The translations under genes were made by a program, and so were the position numbers. Shown piece after piece: positions 52,433 to 61,408 of a stretch of 64,000 nt of DNA. The stretch's first letter is position 1; every line of letters begins with the position of its first letter. The notes beneath the pieces are model-generated. The model was given only the letters and a program-made list of their open reading frames with translations, was not told the DNA's origin and did not search any database. This stretch comes from Gracilimonas sp. Lineage in GTDB: Bacteria; Bacteroidota; Rhodothermia; Balneolales; Balneolaceae. The stretch spans positions 611,878 to 675,877 of the forward strand of contig NZ_JAVJQO010000006.1 in NCBI RefSeq assembly GCF_040218225.1, given 5' to 3'.

Positions 52433-53385
52433 ACTTCCTGCTCTTTTGGTTTCATCGTGTACAGATAATAAAGTAAACCTGTGGTTAAAACGATACTGAC
52501 AATTACCAAGAATACAGGAATATCCATATCCGGGGTGATTTTTTCATCCAGCATTTCCGGATAAAAACTGCTCGCTACTACCTGTCCCCCGTTATTTACA
52601 AAATGGGCAACCATTGCAGGGATTAAACTATCAGATATGTAAGTAACATAGGCCAGAAAAACACCCAGTGTAGCAAGGGGCAAGAAGTTTGAAATTTGAA
52701 GGTGATAGGCTCCAAAAATTGCTCCTGAAATTAAAATAGCAGCAGTAATACCCCAGCTTTTCTCAAAGGCTCTTTGAACATAACCCCGATACATGATTTC
52801 TTCACAGACCGCTGGTACCAGGCCGATATGAAAAACACCTAAAAGCAGGGCATTGTCTGATTTCAGGAAGTTAGAGATCATTTCAGCCATCGTTTCCTGC
52901 ATTTGGGCCATTGCTTCAGGAACAGGAAGGAAAGAATTAATCCAGCCCAGAAACAAAATAGTTGGTTGCGCAACAACAAAAAGAATAGCGGCAAGAATCG
53001 TTACCTGCCAAACATTACCTGAGAGCTTCATTCTCAGGAATTCTTTTCGTTCTCCTTTAACAGCATGGAGTTTAACTACCATTAATGTAGCGAGTGCCAT
53101 GATCAGAATTTGACCGGACGAATTAGCAAGAAAAAGAATATCAAAGTTATTGGAAAGCTCACCCAGCATGGTTTGAACATCCAGGCTTTCAGCCGTAGCC
53201 AAAATCCCAATAAATCCTACAATACCCCCCACAATGTTGAAAGCAATGAGGGCTACAAAAACCCAGCCTAAAGCCATCCCCCAATGGGCAAAACCGTTAC
53301 GTTCTACCCATGGAGCTGGCTTATTGTTCTCATAAATTTGCTGATATTCGCTATGTGAAGATGCCGTCTCTTTTTCCTGATTCAT
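52429..53385 (-). CDS. CPBP-family intramembrane metalloprotease
   Basis: 318 residues with about eight membrane helices. The CPBP (Abi) motifs are visible in order: motif 1 PAVCEEIMYRGYVQRAF (EExxxR), motif 2 AIFGAYHLQIS (His), and motif 3 MVAHFVNNGG (HxxxN). A polar N-terminus (about 1-30) precedes the first helix. Members are the bacterial equivalents of Rce1 prenyl-protein proteases, and some give immunity to peptide toxins. Here it lies among lipid and envelope genes; no bacteriocin gene is next to it. It overlaps the DUF2007 gene by 4 bases. Confidence 0.88.
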   Translation of the reverse strand: MNQEKETASSHSEYQQIYENNKPAPWVERNGFAHWGMALGWVFVALIAFNIVGGIVGFIGILATAESLDVQTMLGELSNNFDILFLANSSGQILIMALATLMVVKLHAVKGERKEFLRMKLSGNVWQVTILAAILFVVAQPTILFLGWINSFLPVPEAMAQMQETMAEMISNFLKSDNALLLGVFHIGLVPAVCEEIMYRGYVQRAFEKSWGITAAILISGAIFGAYHLQISNFLPLATLGVFLAYVTYISDSLIPAMVAHFVNNGGQVVASSFYPEMLDEKITPDMDIPVFLVIVSIVLTTGLLYYLYTMKPKEQEV

Positions 53386-53394
53386 TAACTTCTT

Positions 53395-53952
53395 TTACTC
53401 TTCTGATGCAAAAACTTTAGCGCCTATAAGTCCTGAAATTACGTTCAAAATTGCCATACCGACAAATGTTGTTCCAGCAAAAAGCGCAATGTTACCCATA
53501 GAGTTTGGATTTTCCATACTTGCAATAGCTTGTTCTTTTGCCTCTGCTGGCATTTGCATGGCTTCAAAGTTTTGGATATTCCATTCCAGGATAGCTTCTT
53601 GATAACTTGGGTCAATGACATTCCAAAGTTGACTCAATGCCACAATAATAATAGTTGAAACAACTCCAACTAATAAACCTAAAAGTGCTCCTTTGCCAAC
53701 CTTGTAGGTTACATCATATTCATTTGTGAAATGCCAATTGGCAATAAACCCGCCAATGGCGCCAACTAAACACCCGATTGTCCCCCAAATTTGGGCCGAA
53801 TTAAATAAAGAACCTGAAGGTTCTGAATTGATTGTCATATAACCACCAATCAAACTAAAGACCGTAACGATAATGCCGGTTATTAAGGATGCAATTATTA
53901 CCGAATTCCAATAACTTGGGTTTTCTTGTACCTGTTCGTTTTCCATATCCAT
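53395..53952 (-). CDS. DUF4199-like membrane protein
   Basis: 185 residues with four likely helices. SYWNSVIIASLITGIIVTVF comes first, then IGCLVGAIGGFIANWHF, GALLGLLVGVVSTIIIVALS and the last NIALFAGTTFVGMAILNVIS with GLIGAKVF at the end. The helix arrangement with a polar loop (NEYDVTYKVGKGALLG) fits DUF4199, common in Bacteroidota-type genomes; the family has no known function. It sits between the DUF2085 gene (2 bases) and the CPBP gene (9 bases). Confidence 0.55.
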   Translation of the reverse strand: MDMENEQVQENPSYWNSVIIASLITGIIVTVFSLIGGYMTINSEPSGSLFNSAQIWGTIGCLVGAIGGFIANWHFTNEYDVTYKVGKGALLGLLVGVVSTIIIVALSQLWNVIDPSYQEAILEWNIQNFEAMQMPAEAKEQAIASMENPNSMGNIALFAGTTFVGMAILNVISGLIGAKVFASEE

Positions 53953-53954
53953 GG

Positions 53955-54425
53955 TTACTCCGATTTGTTAAGTGTGAAAAATTCGTTCGCCAAGATAAGT
54001 GCGATAGGCAACCCAAATAAACTGCCAAGCACAAATCTTGAGATTAGGGTATTCGTCCATAGTCCGAAATAGTTTACCGAAACATCGGCTAAATTTAACA
54101 GAATAGCAGCAATTAACCAGTTCTTTTCTGTGTTTTGTGAATCATTTCTTAAAAGAGCATAAAAAGGCATAACAATCCACCCAGTCAACAGAGCTGTATA
54201 AATTCCAAAGCAACGCGCACAAACTGCCATCTGAACTCCTGAAATGGAAAATGACCGGGCTGGATCCTGATGACAAAGCACATCAAAAATGGCAAATTGC
54301 CAGCTATTAAAACCATGGAATGAGCTTGAAAATAAACCTGGACCCAGGGCAGATATAAACAAAAAAACCAGGGCTAATAACAGGCTCCAAAATAACGATT
54401 TGTTATATGCCTGAAGGTTCCACAC
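53955..54425 (-). CDS. DUF2085 membrane protein
   Basis: 156 residues with about four helices. VLCHQDPARSFSISG and MAVCARCFGIYTALL carry the conserved cysteine/His words of DUF2085 (CHQ...R...AVCARCxGIY). Its function is unknown; the Cys pair could bind a metal or haem. It lies 4 bases after the thioesterase gene and 2 before the DUF4199-like gene. Confidence 0.75.
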   Translation of the reverse strand: MWNLQAYNKSLFWSLLLALVFLFISALGPGLFSSSFHGFNSWQFAIFDVLCHQDPARSFSISGVQMAVCARCFGIYTALLTGWIVMPFYALLRNDSQNTEKNWLIAAILLNLADVSVNYFGLWTNTLISRFVLGSLFGLPIALILANEFFTLNKSE

Positions 54426-54429
54426 GCAA

Positions 54430-54867
54430 TTATCCGTTGAGCTGGTCTTTTATCCCTTTTAGAAATGACTTTGGAGCCCGAAGTGGTTTTCGGGATTCAC
54501 GATCCATAAAGCAAAGGCTGACTTCCCCAAAAACATGCACCTTCTCGGACTCTGAGGTTCTGACTTCATAAAAAGTCTGAAGGCGCACTGTGGGCACATC
54601 ATATACCATCACTTTAATATGCATTTCCTCGTCGTAGGTAATAGGCATTTTATATTCCAGCTCGGCATGAATTACAGGCAGCATCACGCCAGAGTCTTCC
54701 ATTTCACGATAAGAAAGACCATAAGAGCGGATCATTTCAGTTCGGGCTACTTCGAAATATTCCAGATAACGGCCATAATACGCATACCCCATTCGATCGG
54801 TCTCTCCATACCGGCTGCGAAGACGGTGCGTGTATTCAATAATTGGTGGCTTTTCCGGGAATTCCAC
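54430..54867 (-). CDS. hotdog-fold acyl-CoA thioesterase (YbgC/4HBT type)
   Basis: 145 residues. RYGETDRMGYAYYGRYLEYF carries the catalytic Asp of 4HBT enzymes (usually YxDTDxxG; here ETDRMG), then EVARTEMIRSYGLSYREMED. The rest (PVIHAELEYKMPITYDEEMH) has the usual hotdog strands. It should hydrolyse acyl-CoA; YbgC members act with phospholipid synthesis or Tol-Pal. It lies 5 bases after accA, a sensible place for an acyl-thioesterase. Confidence 0.85.
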   Translation of the reverse strand: MEFPEKPPIIEYTHRLRSRYGETDRMGYAYYGRYLEYFEVARTEMIRSYGLSYREMEDSGVMLPVIHAELEYKMPITYDEEMHIKVMVYDVPTVRLQTFYEVRTSESEKVHVFGEVSLCFMDRESRKPLRAPKSFLKGIKDQLNG

Positions 54868-54872
54868 AACAG

Positions 54873-55829
54873 CTACTTAACTACTTTCCACTCACCCATT
54901 TGAGCATATTTATCAATGCGCTGCTCAATAAGTTTTTCGGGTTTGAGTTTTTTAAGTCGTTTCAGGCTTTCCAGGATTTGTTTTTTAAGTGCTGAGGCAG
55001 CTTCATCGTAATCGCGATGAGCTCCTCCCATTGGTTCAGGAATCACTCCGTCAATCACTTTTAGTTTTTCCAGATCCACTGCAGTCAATTTGAGCACAGC
55101 TGCAGCCTGTTCTTTATAATCCCATGTTTTCCAGAGAATAGAAGAACAAGATTCCGGAGAGATAACAGAGTACCAGGTATTCTCCATCATATATACTTCG
55201 TTACCCATTCCAATTCCAATTGCCCCACCACTGGCCCCCTCGCCAATCACAATTGTAATAAATGGCACTTTCAGCATGGCCATCATTTTCAGGTTTTTTG
55301 CAATTGCTTCTGCTTGGCCTCGCTCTTCTGCTTCCAGTCCGGGATAAGCACCAGGGGTATCCAGCAAAGTTATAATTGGGATATCAAATTTTTCAGCCAG
55401 CTTCATCAACCGATATGCTTTTCGGTATCCTTCCGGATTGGCCATCCCAAAATTCCGGTATTTGCGGCTATTGGTATCACGACCTTTTTGGTGACCAATA
55501 ATCATTACCGATTGTCCATCAATGGTAGCCAGTCCACCTACAATAGCTTTATCATCAGCATGATACCGATCGCCGTGAAGCTCTACAAAGTTTTGCGTGA
55601 TTTTATAGATATAATCCAGGGTGTAAGGGCGATCCGGATGGCGTGCTAACTGAACTCGTTGCCAGCGGGTGAGATTAGTGAAGATAGATTCTCTGAGCTT
55701 ATCAACCCGTTTTCTAAGGCTTTCAATCTCTTTGTCCAACACACCATCACTAACATTCGATAATTCTTTGAGTTCTTCAATCTTGCCTTCTAGTTCAGCA
55801 ATGGGTTGTTCAAAATCTAAATACTGCAT
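54873..55829 (-). CDS. accA: acetyl-CoA carboxylase carboxyltransferase subunit alpha
   Basis: First committed step of fatty-acid synthesis; works with AccD. 318 residues. The N-terminal helices [20 protein letters not shown] and the core [13 protein letters not shown] then [20 protein letters not shown] are typical. The oxyanion and CoA region [39 protein letters not shown] and the C-terminal [20 protein letters not shown] complete the family. Full length. accD is not in this window. It lies upstream of the thioesterase gene and 73 bases after the mannosyltransferase-like gene. Confidence 0.96.
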   Translation of the reverse strand: MQYLDFEQPIAELEGKIEELKELSNVSDGVLDKEIESLRKRVDKLRESIFTNLTRWQRVQLARHPDRPYTLDYIYKITQNFVELHGDRYHADDKAIVGGLATIDGQSVMIIGHQKGRDTNSRKYRNFGMANPEGYRKAYRLMKLAEKFDIPIITLLDTPGAYPGLEAEERGQAEAIAKNLKMMAMLKVPFITIVIGEGASGGAIGIGMGNEVYMMENTWYSVISPESCSSILWKTWDYKEQAAAVLKLTAVDLEKLKVIDGVIPEPMGGAHRDYDEAASALKKQILESLKRLKKLKPEKLIEQRIDKYAQMGEWKVVK

Positions 55830-55902
55830 ATCTGATTTTTTAATTTTTTTATCAGGATTAATATAAGGAATCCTTTCCTGAGGTGAGAGTTTCGATTACA
55901 GG

Positions 55903-56631
55903 TTAAAGTGCCCCGAAAATACTACGGAATTTTAGAGCCCAAACCCGCCAAATAGCTTCTCTGACAATTGCTTTCGACATTTTTGAGACACCTTCTTCCC
56001 GTTCTCTGAATACAATAGATACTTCTTTTAACTTGAAACCGGCTTTCCAGGCACGAAAGTGTAGTTCAATCTGAAAAGCATACCCATTCGATTTTATGCG
56101 CTCTATGGAAATGGACTCTAACACTTTTCGATGAATACATTTAAAACCTGCCGTTGTATCAAAAATGGGTAAACCTGTAATTGTGCGGGCATAAATATTA
56201 GCGCAGTACGATAAAATCAGTCGGCTTAAGGGCCAGTTTATAATACTGATTCCATTTGCATACCTAGAGCCTACAGCCACATCAGCTGCACCCGATTTCA
56301 CCTCATTGATCAGCCTTTCTGCATCGTAGGGATCATGAGAGAAGTCCGCGTCCATTTCACAAACATAATCATAACCTTTATCCAGAGCATATTCGAATCC
56401 TTTTACATAGGCTGTTCCCAACCCGAGCTTCCCAGAACGCTCGATAAGAGCCACCCTGCTGGAATACTCTTTTTGTGCTTTCTTAACAAAATCTGCTGTT
56501 CCATCAGGGGAACCGTCGTCAATCACAAGAATATCTACCTGATTCTCAAGACTCATAACACGCTCTATCAACCTGGTGATATTATGTGCCTCATTATATG
56601 TTGGGACAATGATTAATGTATCTGAGGCCAT
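55903..56631 (-). CDS. polyprenol-phosphate mannose synthase-like GT2
   Basis: 242 residues, a soluble or membrane-associated GT2 enzyme like DPM1. LIIVPTYNEAHNITRLIERV then ILVIDDGSPDGTADFVKKAQ and KGYDYVCEMDADFSHDPYDA carry the nucleotide and DxD (DAD) sites. SRYANGISIINWPLSRLILS and the end VSIVFREREEGVSKMSKAIV are typical. There is no C-terminal membrane pair, so it is the short form. It would make a polyprenyl-phosphate sugar in the cytoplasm for glycans or protein modification. It lies 2 bases after the sugar-transferase gene. Confidence 0.88.
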   Translation of the reverse strand: MASDTLIIVPTYNEAHNITRLIERVMSLENQVDILVIDDGSPDGTADFVKKAQKEYSSRVALIERSGKLGLGTAYVKGFEYALDKGYDYVCEMDADFSHDPYDAERLINEVKSGAADVAVGSRYANGISIINWPLSRLILSYCANIYARTITGLPIFDTTAGFKCIHRKVLESISIERIKSNGYAFQIELHFRAWKAGFKLKEVSIVFREREEGVSKMSKAIVREAIWRVWALKFRSIFGAL

Positions 56632-56633
56632 AG

Positions 56634-58043
56634 CTATTGTCCTTTTCCTTTTATGACAGTGATCATAGTATTAATCAGGATTTTCGCGTCCATTCTTAGA
56701 GATGCATTTTCGATGTAGAATAAGTCGAATTTAGTTTTCTCCTTCACATCATCTAATGATGCATCATATTTCCATTTGACCTGAGCCCAGCCTGTAATAC
56801 CCGGACGAACCCTTAACCTGCGGGTATAAAGAGGAATTTGCGTACTGAATTGTTCCACAAAATGAGGTCTTTCGGGCCGTGGACCTACCAAGCTCATATC
56901 ACCTTTCAATACATTGATAAATTGGGGTACTTCATCAATTCTGAGCTTTCTGAGCCAATACCCCAACTTAGTTACCCGGGGATCATCCTTCTTTGCCCAC
57001 GTAGGACCACTATGCTTTTCAGCATTATCCAGCATGGTTCGGAATTTATAAATAGTGAAGATTTTCCCATTTCTGCCCACTCTTCTCTGTCTGTAAATTG
57101 CCGGTCCGGGTGATGTAAGACGAACAGCCAGGCCAATGAGAATCAAAAATGGAAATGTGAGTAATAAAACGACCAGAGAAACGACAATATCGAGCGCTCT
57201 TTTTATTGTTTTTTCCCAAAGCGGCATAGGTTCTGGTGAAATTTCAACCAGTGGCATTCCAAAAATCTGATTAGTCTTGCTAAGTCCGCTTACCAACTGG
57301 TAAAAGTCTGGAAGTAGTTTCAGTGATACTTCCGGAGCATCTACTTTTGAGATCACATCTACCAAGTCCTGACGCCGGTCAGGCTCAAGGGCCACTAAAA
57401 TATCCTGAACCTGCCGTTCTTCTAATATCTCTTTGATCTGATCCAGGTTTCCAATCACATCTTCTTTACTGATACCTGTTTCAGGAGCAGGTGCTTTACC
57501 ATTCACCTGTATAAACCCCAACACCTGCATACCCAGTGTTTTATTACGATTCAAGTCATCATAAGCTGCTTTTGCCGTGTGTCCGGTTCCTACAATAACC
57601 GTACGGTGCAACCCTTTACCCTTTTGAGCATAATGCCGCTGAATTGTTCTAACGATAAACCGGTTCAATGCCAACAGAACAAAAATTGTAGCCCAGTAAT
57701 TGATAATGATCATCCGCTGGTCGCTAATAGAAATGTTCTCGTTGATATTAATTGCGAAATATAAAATCAACGCTCCCAGCAAACTTGCTTTCAGTACTTT
57801 TATAAATTCATCCAGACGAGAAACCAGGTATAATTTTTTATAGGACCCCATCACCACGAAAATAGCCAGCCAGTAAAAGCTTATAATTACCCCACCCGAT
57901 ATGAAATTCAGGTTAAAATCCTGAATCAGCATATTCATGGTATTTGGATAGAAGGAATGAAATACAAACCAACTTGCCAGTATAATTAGAAAGTCTAATA
58001 CACTGGTAAAAATAACTTCCCGATATCTTTTTAACTTCAGCAC
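56634..58043 (-). CDS. polyprenyl-glycosylphosphotransferase (WcaJ/PHPT family), intact
   Basis: 469 residues. Four or five N-terminal membrane helices (first 120) are followed by a Rossmann-like CoA-binding region (about 145-270, TVIVGTGHTAKAAYDDL). A C-terminal bacterial sugar-transferase domain follows (about 275-469) with KRALDIVVSLVVLL, SPGPAIYRQRRVGRNGK, FTIYKFRTMLDNAEKHS, RKLRIDEVPQFINVLKGDMS and LVGPRPERP. All catalytic parts (KFRTM, LDExPQ-like IDEVPQ, PRPE) are present. It should add the first phosphosugar onto undecaprenyl phosphate. The gene is first of the long minus-strand run. Confidence 0.92.
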   Translation of the reverse strand: MLKLKRYREVIFTSVLDFLIILASWFVFHSFYPNTMNMLIQDFNLNFISGGVIISFYWLAIFVVMGSYKKLYLVSRLDEFIKVLKASLLGALILYFAININENISISDQRMIIINYWATIFVLLALNRFIVRTIQRHYAQKGKGLHRTVIVGTGHTAKAAYDDLNRNKTLGMQVLGFIQVNGKAPAPETGISKEDVIGNLDQIKEILEERQVQDILVALEPDRRQDLVDVISKVDAPEVSLKLLPDFYQLVSGLSKTNQIFGMPLVEISPEPMPLWEKTIKRALDIVVSLVVLLLTFPFLILIGLAVRLTSPGPAIYRQRRVGRNGKIFTIYKFRTMLDNAEKHSGPTWAKKDDPRVTKLGYWLRKLRIDEVPQFINVLKGDMSLVGPRPERPHFVEQFSTQIPLYTRRLRVRPGITGWAQVKWKYDASLDDVKEKTKFDLFYIENASLRMDAKILINTMITVIKGKGQ

Positions 58044-58135
58044 TATATTAATATGAGCTTACAATTTTTTAAGACTGCCAAAATAAGCAATTTTAGATAG
58101 GCTGCATAACTTCTAAAACTTAAATTTAATTTAGA

Positions 58136-59263
58136 TTGTACACACTTAAGCAAAAGACATCTACTACAAAAGCCCGGCTTGGAGAACTAAAAACGGCTCA
58201 CGGTACCATTCAGACTCCCATTTTTATGCCGGTTGGTACGCTGGGAACCGTGAAAGGTGTCTCTCAGGATACATTGGTTGACCAAATTAAAGCGCAGATC
58301 ATCCTTGGCAACACCTATCACCTCTATTTGCGGCCGGGGTGTGATATCATCAAGGAGGCTGGCGGATTACATAAATTTATGAACTGGGATCTTCCTATTC
58401 TCACAGACTCTGGCGGGTACCAGATTTTTTCTCTCTCCGACAACAGAGATCTGGATGAAGAAGGAGCCCATTTTCAAAGTCATATTGATGGATCACGGCA
58501 TTCTTTTACTCCCGAAAATGTGGTTGAGACACAACGTATTTTAGGCTCTGACATCATGATGCTACTGGATGAATGTCCGCCCTACCCAAGTTCTTACGAA
58601 TACGCTAAAAACTCTATGGAACTAACTCACCGCTGGGCGAAGCGCGGCAGAAGGGCTTTTCTTGAAACGGAACCACTTTATGGTCATGAACAGGCCCAAT
58701 TCGGAATTGTTCAGGGAGGAACCTATAAGGATTTGCGGATTGAGTCTTCCAAGTTTATGGCTGACCAGGATTTTGAAGGTATTGCCATTGGCGGACTTAG
58801 CGTGGGCGAACCCATCGAAATGATGTACGAATTTACCGATTTAAACACCGACTATCTGCCGGAAGATAAAGCCCGTTACCTGATGGGCGTTGGTACACCC
58901 GCTAATTTATTGGAAGGAGTAGCCCGCGGAGTCGATATGTTTGACTGTGTGATGCCTACTCGGAATGCCAGAAACGGTACTATTTTTACCCGTCATGGAA
59001 GGGTGAACATCCGGAATGCGCAGTGGAAAGAGCATCATGATTACCTCGATCCTGATTTCCCAAGCGAGTTATGCAATAAATACACCATGGCTTACATCCA
59101 TCACCTGATTCGAAACAATGAGATTTTTGGATTGGTTCTTGCCTCCATTCACAATCTCACTTTCTATTTATGGCTGATGGAAGAAGTTCGGGAACGAATA
59201 GCAGATGACACTTTTGGAGAATGGTATCCCGGAATGGTGAAGCAATTAGAGCAACGGATTTAG
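58136..59263 (+). CDS. tgt: queuine tRNA-ribosyltransferase (Tgt), degenerate zinc site
   Basis: Exchanges guanine-34 for preQ1 in tRNAs with GUN anticodons. 375 residues; the TTG at 58136 is the only start, because an in-frame TAA lies at 58127. Catalytic words are intact: PILTDSGGYQIFSLSDNRDL (Asp91 region), GIVQGGTYKDLRIES, IAIGGLSVGEP and DCVMPTRNARNGTIFTRHG. The usual zinc site C-x-C-x2-C-x29-H is degenerate: the segment reads DPDFPSELCNKYTMAYIHHL, so only the third Cys and the distal His (IHNLTFY) remain. Family members without the site are known, from memory, in Bacteroidota-type genomes. Convergent with the glycosyltransferase gene, 4 bases apart. Confidence 0.93.
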   Translation: MYTLKQKTSTTKARLGELKTAHGTIQTPIFMPVGTLGTVKGVSQDTLVDQIKAQIILGNTYHLYLRPGCDIIKEAGGLHKFMNWDLPILTDSGGYQIFSLSDNRDLDEEGAHFQSHIDGSRHSFTPENVVETQRILGSDIMMLLDECPPYPSSYEYAKNSMELTHRWAKRGRRAFLETEPLYGHEQAQFGIVQGGTYKDLRIESSKFMADQDFEGIAIGGLSVGEPIEMMYEFTDLNTDYLPEDKARYLMGVGTPANLLEGVARGVDMFDCVMPTRNARNGTIFTRHGRVNIRNAQWKEHHDYLDPDFPSELCNKYTMAYIHHLIRNNEIFGLVLASIHNLTFYLWLMEEVRERIADDTFGEWYPGMVKQLEQRI

Positions 59264-59267
59264 GGTT

Positions 59268-61343
59268 TTATGACAATCCTTCCTCTTTTGTCAAGGTTTC
59301 TAAAGGACTGGGGCCGTTAAATATCGTTTTGATCAGGATATCTATATCCATCCATAGTGAGTAGTTTTGCAGATAATAAAGCCCAAAGCTTTCGGCTTCT
59401 TCTTCCTGCTGTATTCGGTTTTTACTGATTTGAATTAGCCCTGTGATTCCTTTTTTAGCCGTGCCTGATTGTTCTAATGAATTCTTACTTATGGGCGCAC
59501 CAACCAAACTCAGTTTACCTGATATTATATACCTTAATAATCGGAGCCGATTTTTCCATTTATTATTGCTGATATCCCGGTACAACTTAATTCCATCAAT
59601 TGAGATTAAGTCTTTTTTTGAAAAAAGCAGTCCGGGCCAGCAAATCAGAAAGAGCATTGAGAATAACGGAATAGAAACGCCAAGGTCCAGCAATCGTTTA
59701 AGTAATTTATTGATAGGCTTTGAGTATTCGAATTCAACTTCTACCAAAGGAATGGCTTCCAGATATTCCACGTTTGACTTCCCTAAAATAAAATCCATGG
59801 AATCGGGAATCAGCTTAAACACAACCTCTTCTTTCTGAAGGTTTGAGATCTCTTTCAGCATCTGCTTATAGCTGATCGAATTCAAAGCAAAAAACACCTG
59901 ATCTACCTGATAGGCTTTAACCAAATCTTCTAGTTGAGACAAACTCCCTAATGATTTTTCATCATTCTCTTCAACATTTACATACCCAATCACTTCATAG
60001 CTCCAATCGGGGCGGGTATGTATTTTTGAAATGATGTCTGCTGACTGGCTGGCATCCCCAACTAAAATTACGCGGGCATTTCTTATCCTGCCTCTGTTAC
60101 CATTACTATCGTGATTCTTGTTTGCTCTGATCAATTTATAGGTAACAAAAAAGATCACTCCTAAAACAAACCCAAATATTAGCCCCAACCTTGAATAAGC
60201 AAGATTTCGCACAAAAAATGTAATGATAACGACTCCTGCGTAGGTAATGGTCAATGCTTTCAGAGCGGTAGAGATAGATTCTTTATTCTTTCTGAACATC
60301 CCCAGCAAACTTCCGCTAAAGAGAAATAATAGTGTCATCAGCAGGTTAATCCAGAGGTATTTTGTGCCCTCAGGATTCATGATGTTCGTGCCTTTTATAG
60401 CGTACCTTCCAATAAATCCGATAGCGACGGATAAATTTAAAAGCACCAAATCTGCAATAACGGGTTTTAATTTTCTGAAATTCGTCGAAGCAAAAGAAAG
60501 CCCTGTTTTCAACCAAATAGCCAGATAAATAAAAACACGGAAAAAGAGGCTGTACCGGGAACTATAGTGTTTATCAAAAAACTGATAGAGCGCCTTATTG
60601 AATATTCGTATATATCTCAGGTCTCCTTTCTTAGTACTTTCCCCCTTGTAATGAATGATCGATGTTTCTGGAACATAATCGATATGATAGTCCGTTTTCT
60701 GAACCCGATAACATAGATCAATATCTTCCCCATACATAAAAAAACGTTCATCAAAGCCACCCAGTTCTTTTAGCAGGTCTGTTCTCCAGAACATAAATGA
60801 GCCCGACAATACCGGTATTTCCGTTGCTTCATCTTCACCCAGCCAGCTCAGGTAGTATTGGCCAAACAACTTGCTTTCAGGGAACAGGGTATTCAACCCA
60901 AAAACTTTGCATGAGGCAGACCATATGGTAGGTATTGACCGTCTGGATTCGGGGGCAAAGGTTCCGTCAGGATTTAAAATCTTACAACCTGCAGCTCCAC
61001 ATTTTGGATGCTCTTTCATATGATTGATCAACACATCCAGTGTGTCTTCACTAACAAGCGTATCTGGATTAATAATCAGTGTAAACTCTCCTTTTGCCTT
61101 TTTTATAGCCTGATTATTAGCCCTGCCAAAACCTACATTTTCATCGTTGGCTATATAATTAACTTCAGGATAACGCTCCTTGAGATAAGAGACGGAGTCA
61201 TCCCCGGAATCATTATCAACTACGAATATTTCCAGATTAAATTCGTGCTGAGCTTTCTTTAAGGAGTTTAGCAGATTAGAAATATACTCTTTAACCTTAT
61301 AGTTAACGATGACCACCGAGATATGAGGAGCTGCATTTTGCAC
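59268..61343 (-). CDS. GT2 glycosyltransferase fused to a degenerate polyprenyl-glycosylphosphotransferase
   Basis: 691 residues. Residues 8-240 are a GT2 domain like WbbL rhamnosyltransferases: ISVVIVNYKVKEYISNLLNS, VDNDSGDDSVSYL, ENVGFGRANNQAIKKAKGEF, TLIINPDTLVSEDTL (DxD-like) and FMYGEDIDLCYRVQKTDY. Four or so membrane helices (about 290-400) follow, then a nucleotide-binding-like region (about 425-520, NARVILVGDASQSADIISKI), then a short sugar-transferase-like end (about 550-691: LLKRLLDLGVSIPLFSMLFL, KLSLVGAPISKNSLEQSG). That last part lacks KFRTM, the Asp-Glu-x-Pro-Gln-like loop and GPRPE, so it is probably not an active phosphosugar transferase. It may bind a partner or the lipid carrier. 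Confidence 0.85.
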   Translation of the reverse strand: MQNAAPHISVVIVNYKVKEYISNLLNSLKKAQHEFNLEIFVVDNDSGDDSVSYLKERYPEVNYIANDENVGFGRANNQAIKKAKGEFTLIINPDTLVSEDTLDVLINHMKEHPKCGAAGCKILNPDGTFAPESRRSIPTIWSASCKVFGLNTLFPESKLFGQYYLSWLGEDEATEIPVLSGSFMFWRTDLLKELGGFDERFFMYGEDIDLCYRVQKTDYHIDYVPETSIIHYKGESTKKGDLRYIRIFNKALYQFFDKHYSSRYSLFFRVFIYLAIWLKTGLSFASTNFRKLKPVIADLVLLNLSVAIGFIGRYAIKGTNIMNPEGTKYLWINLLMTLLFLFSGSLLGMFRKNKESISTALKALTITYAGVVIITFFVRNLAYSRLGLIFGFVLGVIFFVTYKLIRANKNHDSNGNRGRIRNARVILVGDASQSADIISKIHTRPDWSYEVIGYVNVEENDEKSLGSLSQLEDLVKAYQVDQVFFALNSISYKQMLKEISNLQKEEVVFKLIPDSMDFILGKSNVEYLEAIPLVEVEFEYSKPINKLLKRLLDLGVSIPLFSMLFLICWPGLLFSKKDLISIDGIKLYRDISNNKWKNRLRLLRYIISGKLSLVGAPISKNSLEQSGTAKKGITGLIQISKNRIQQEEEAESFGLYYLQNYSLWMDIDILIKTIFNGPSPLETLTKEEGLS

Positions 61344-61408
61344 GCCTTAAAATCCTAAGTTCTTGGGGTGATAGTCAATATTTTATTCCTGAACATAGAG
61401 AACGCTCT

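Noticed and set aside
52429..53385. CPBP protease as an abortive-infection or bacteriocin-immunity gene
   Set aside because: It sits in a conserved-looking lipid and envelope run with no peptide or toxin gene beside it, so a defence role is not supported.
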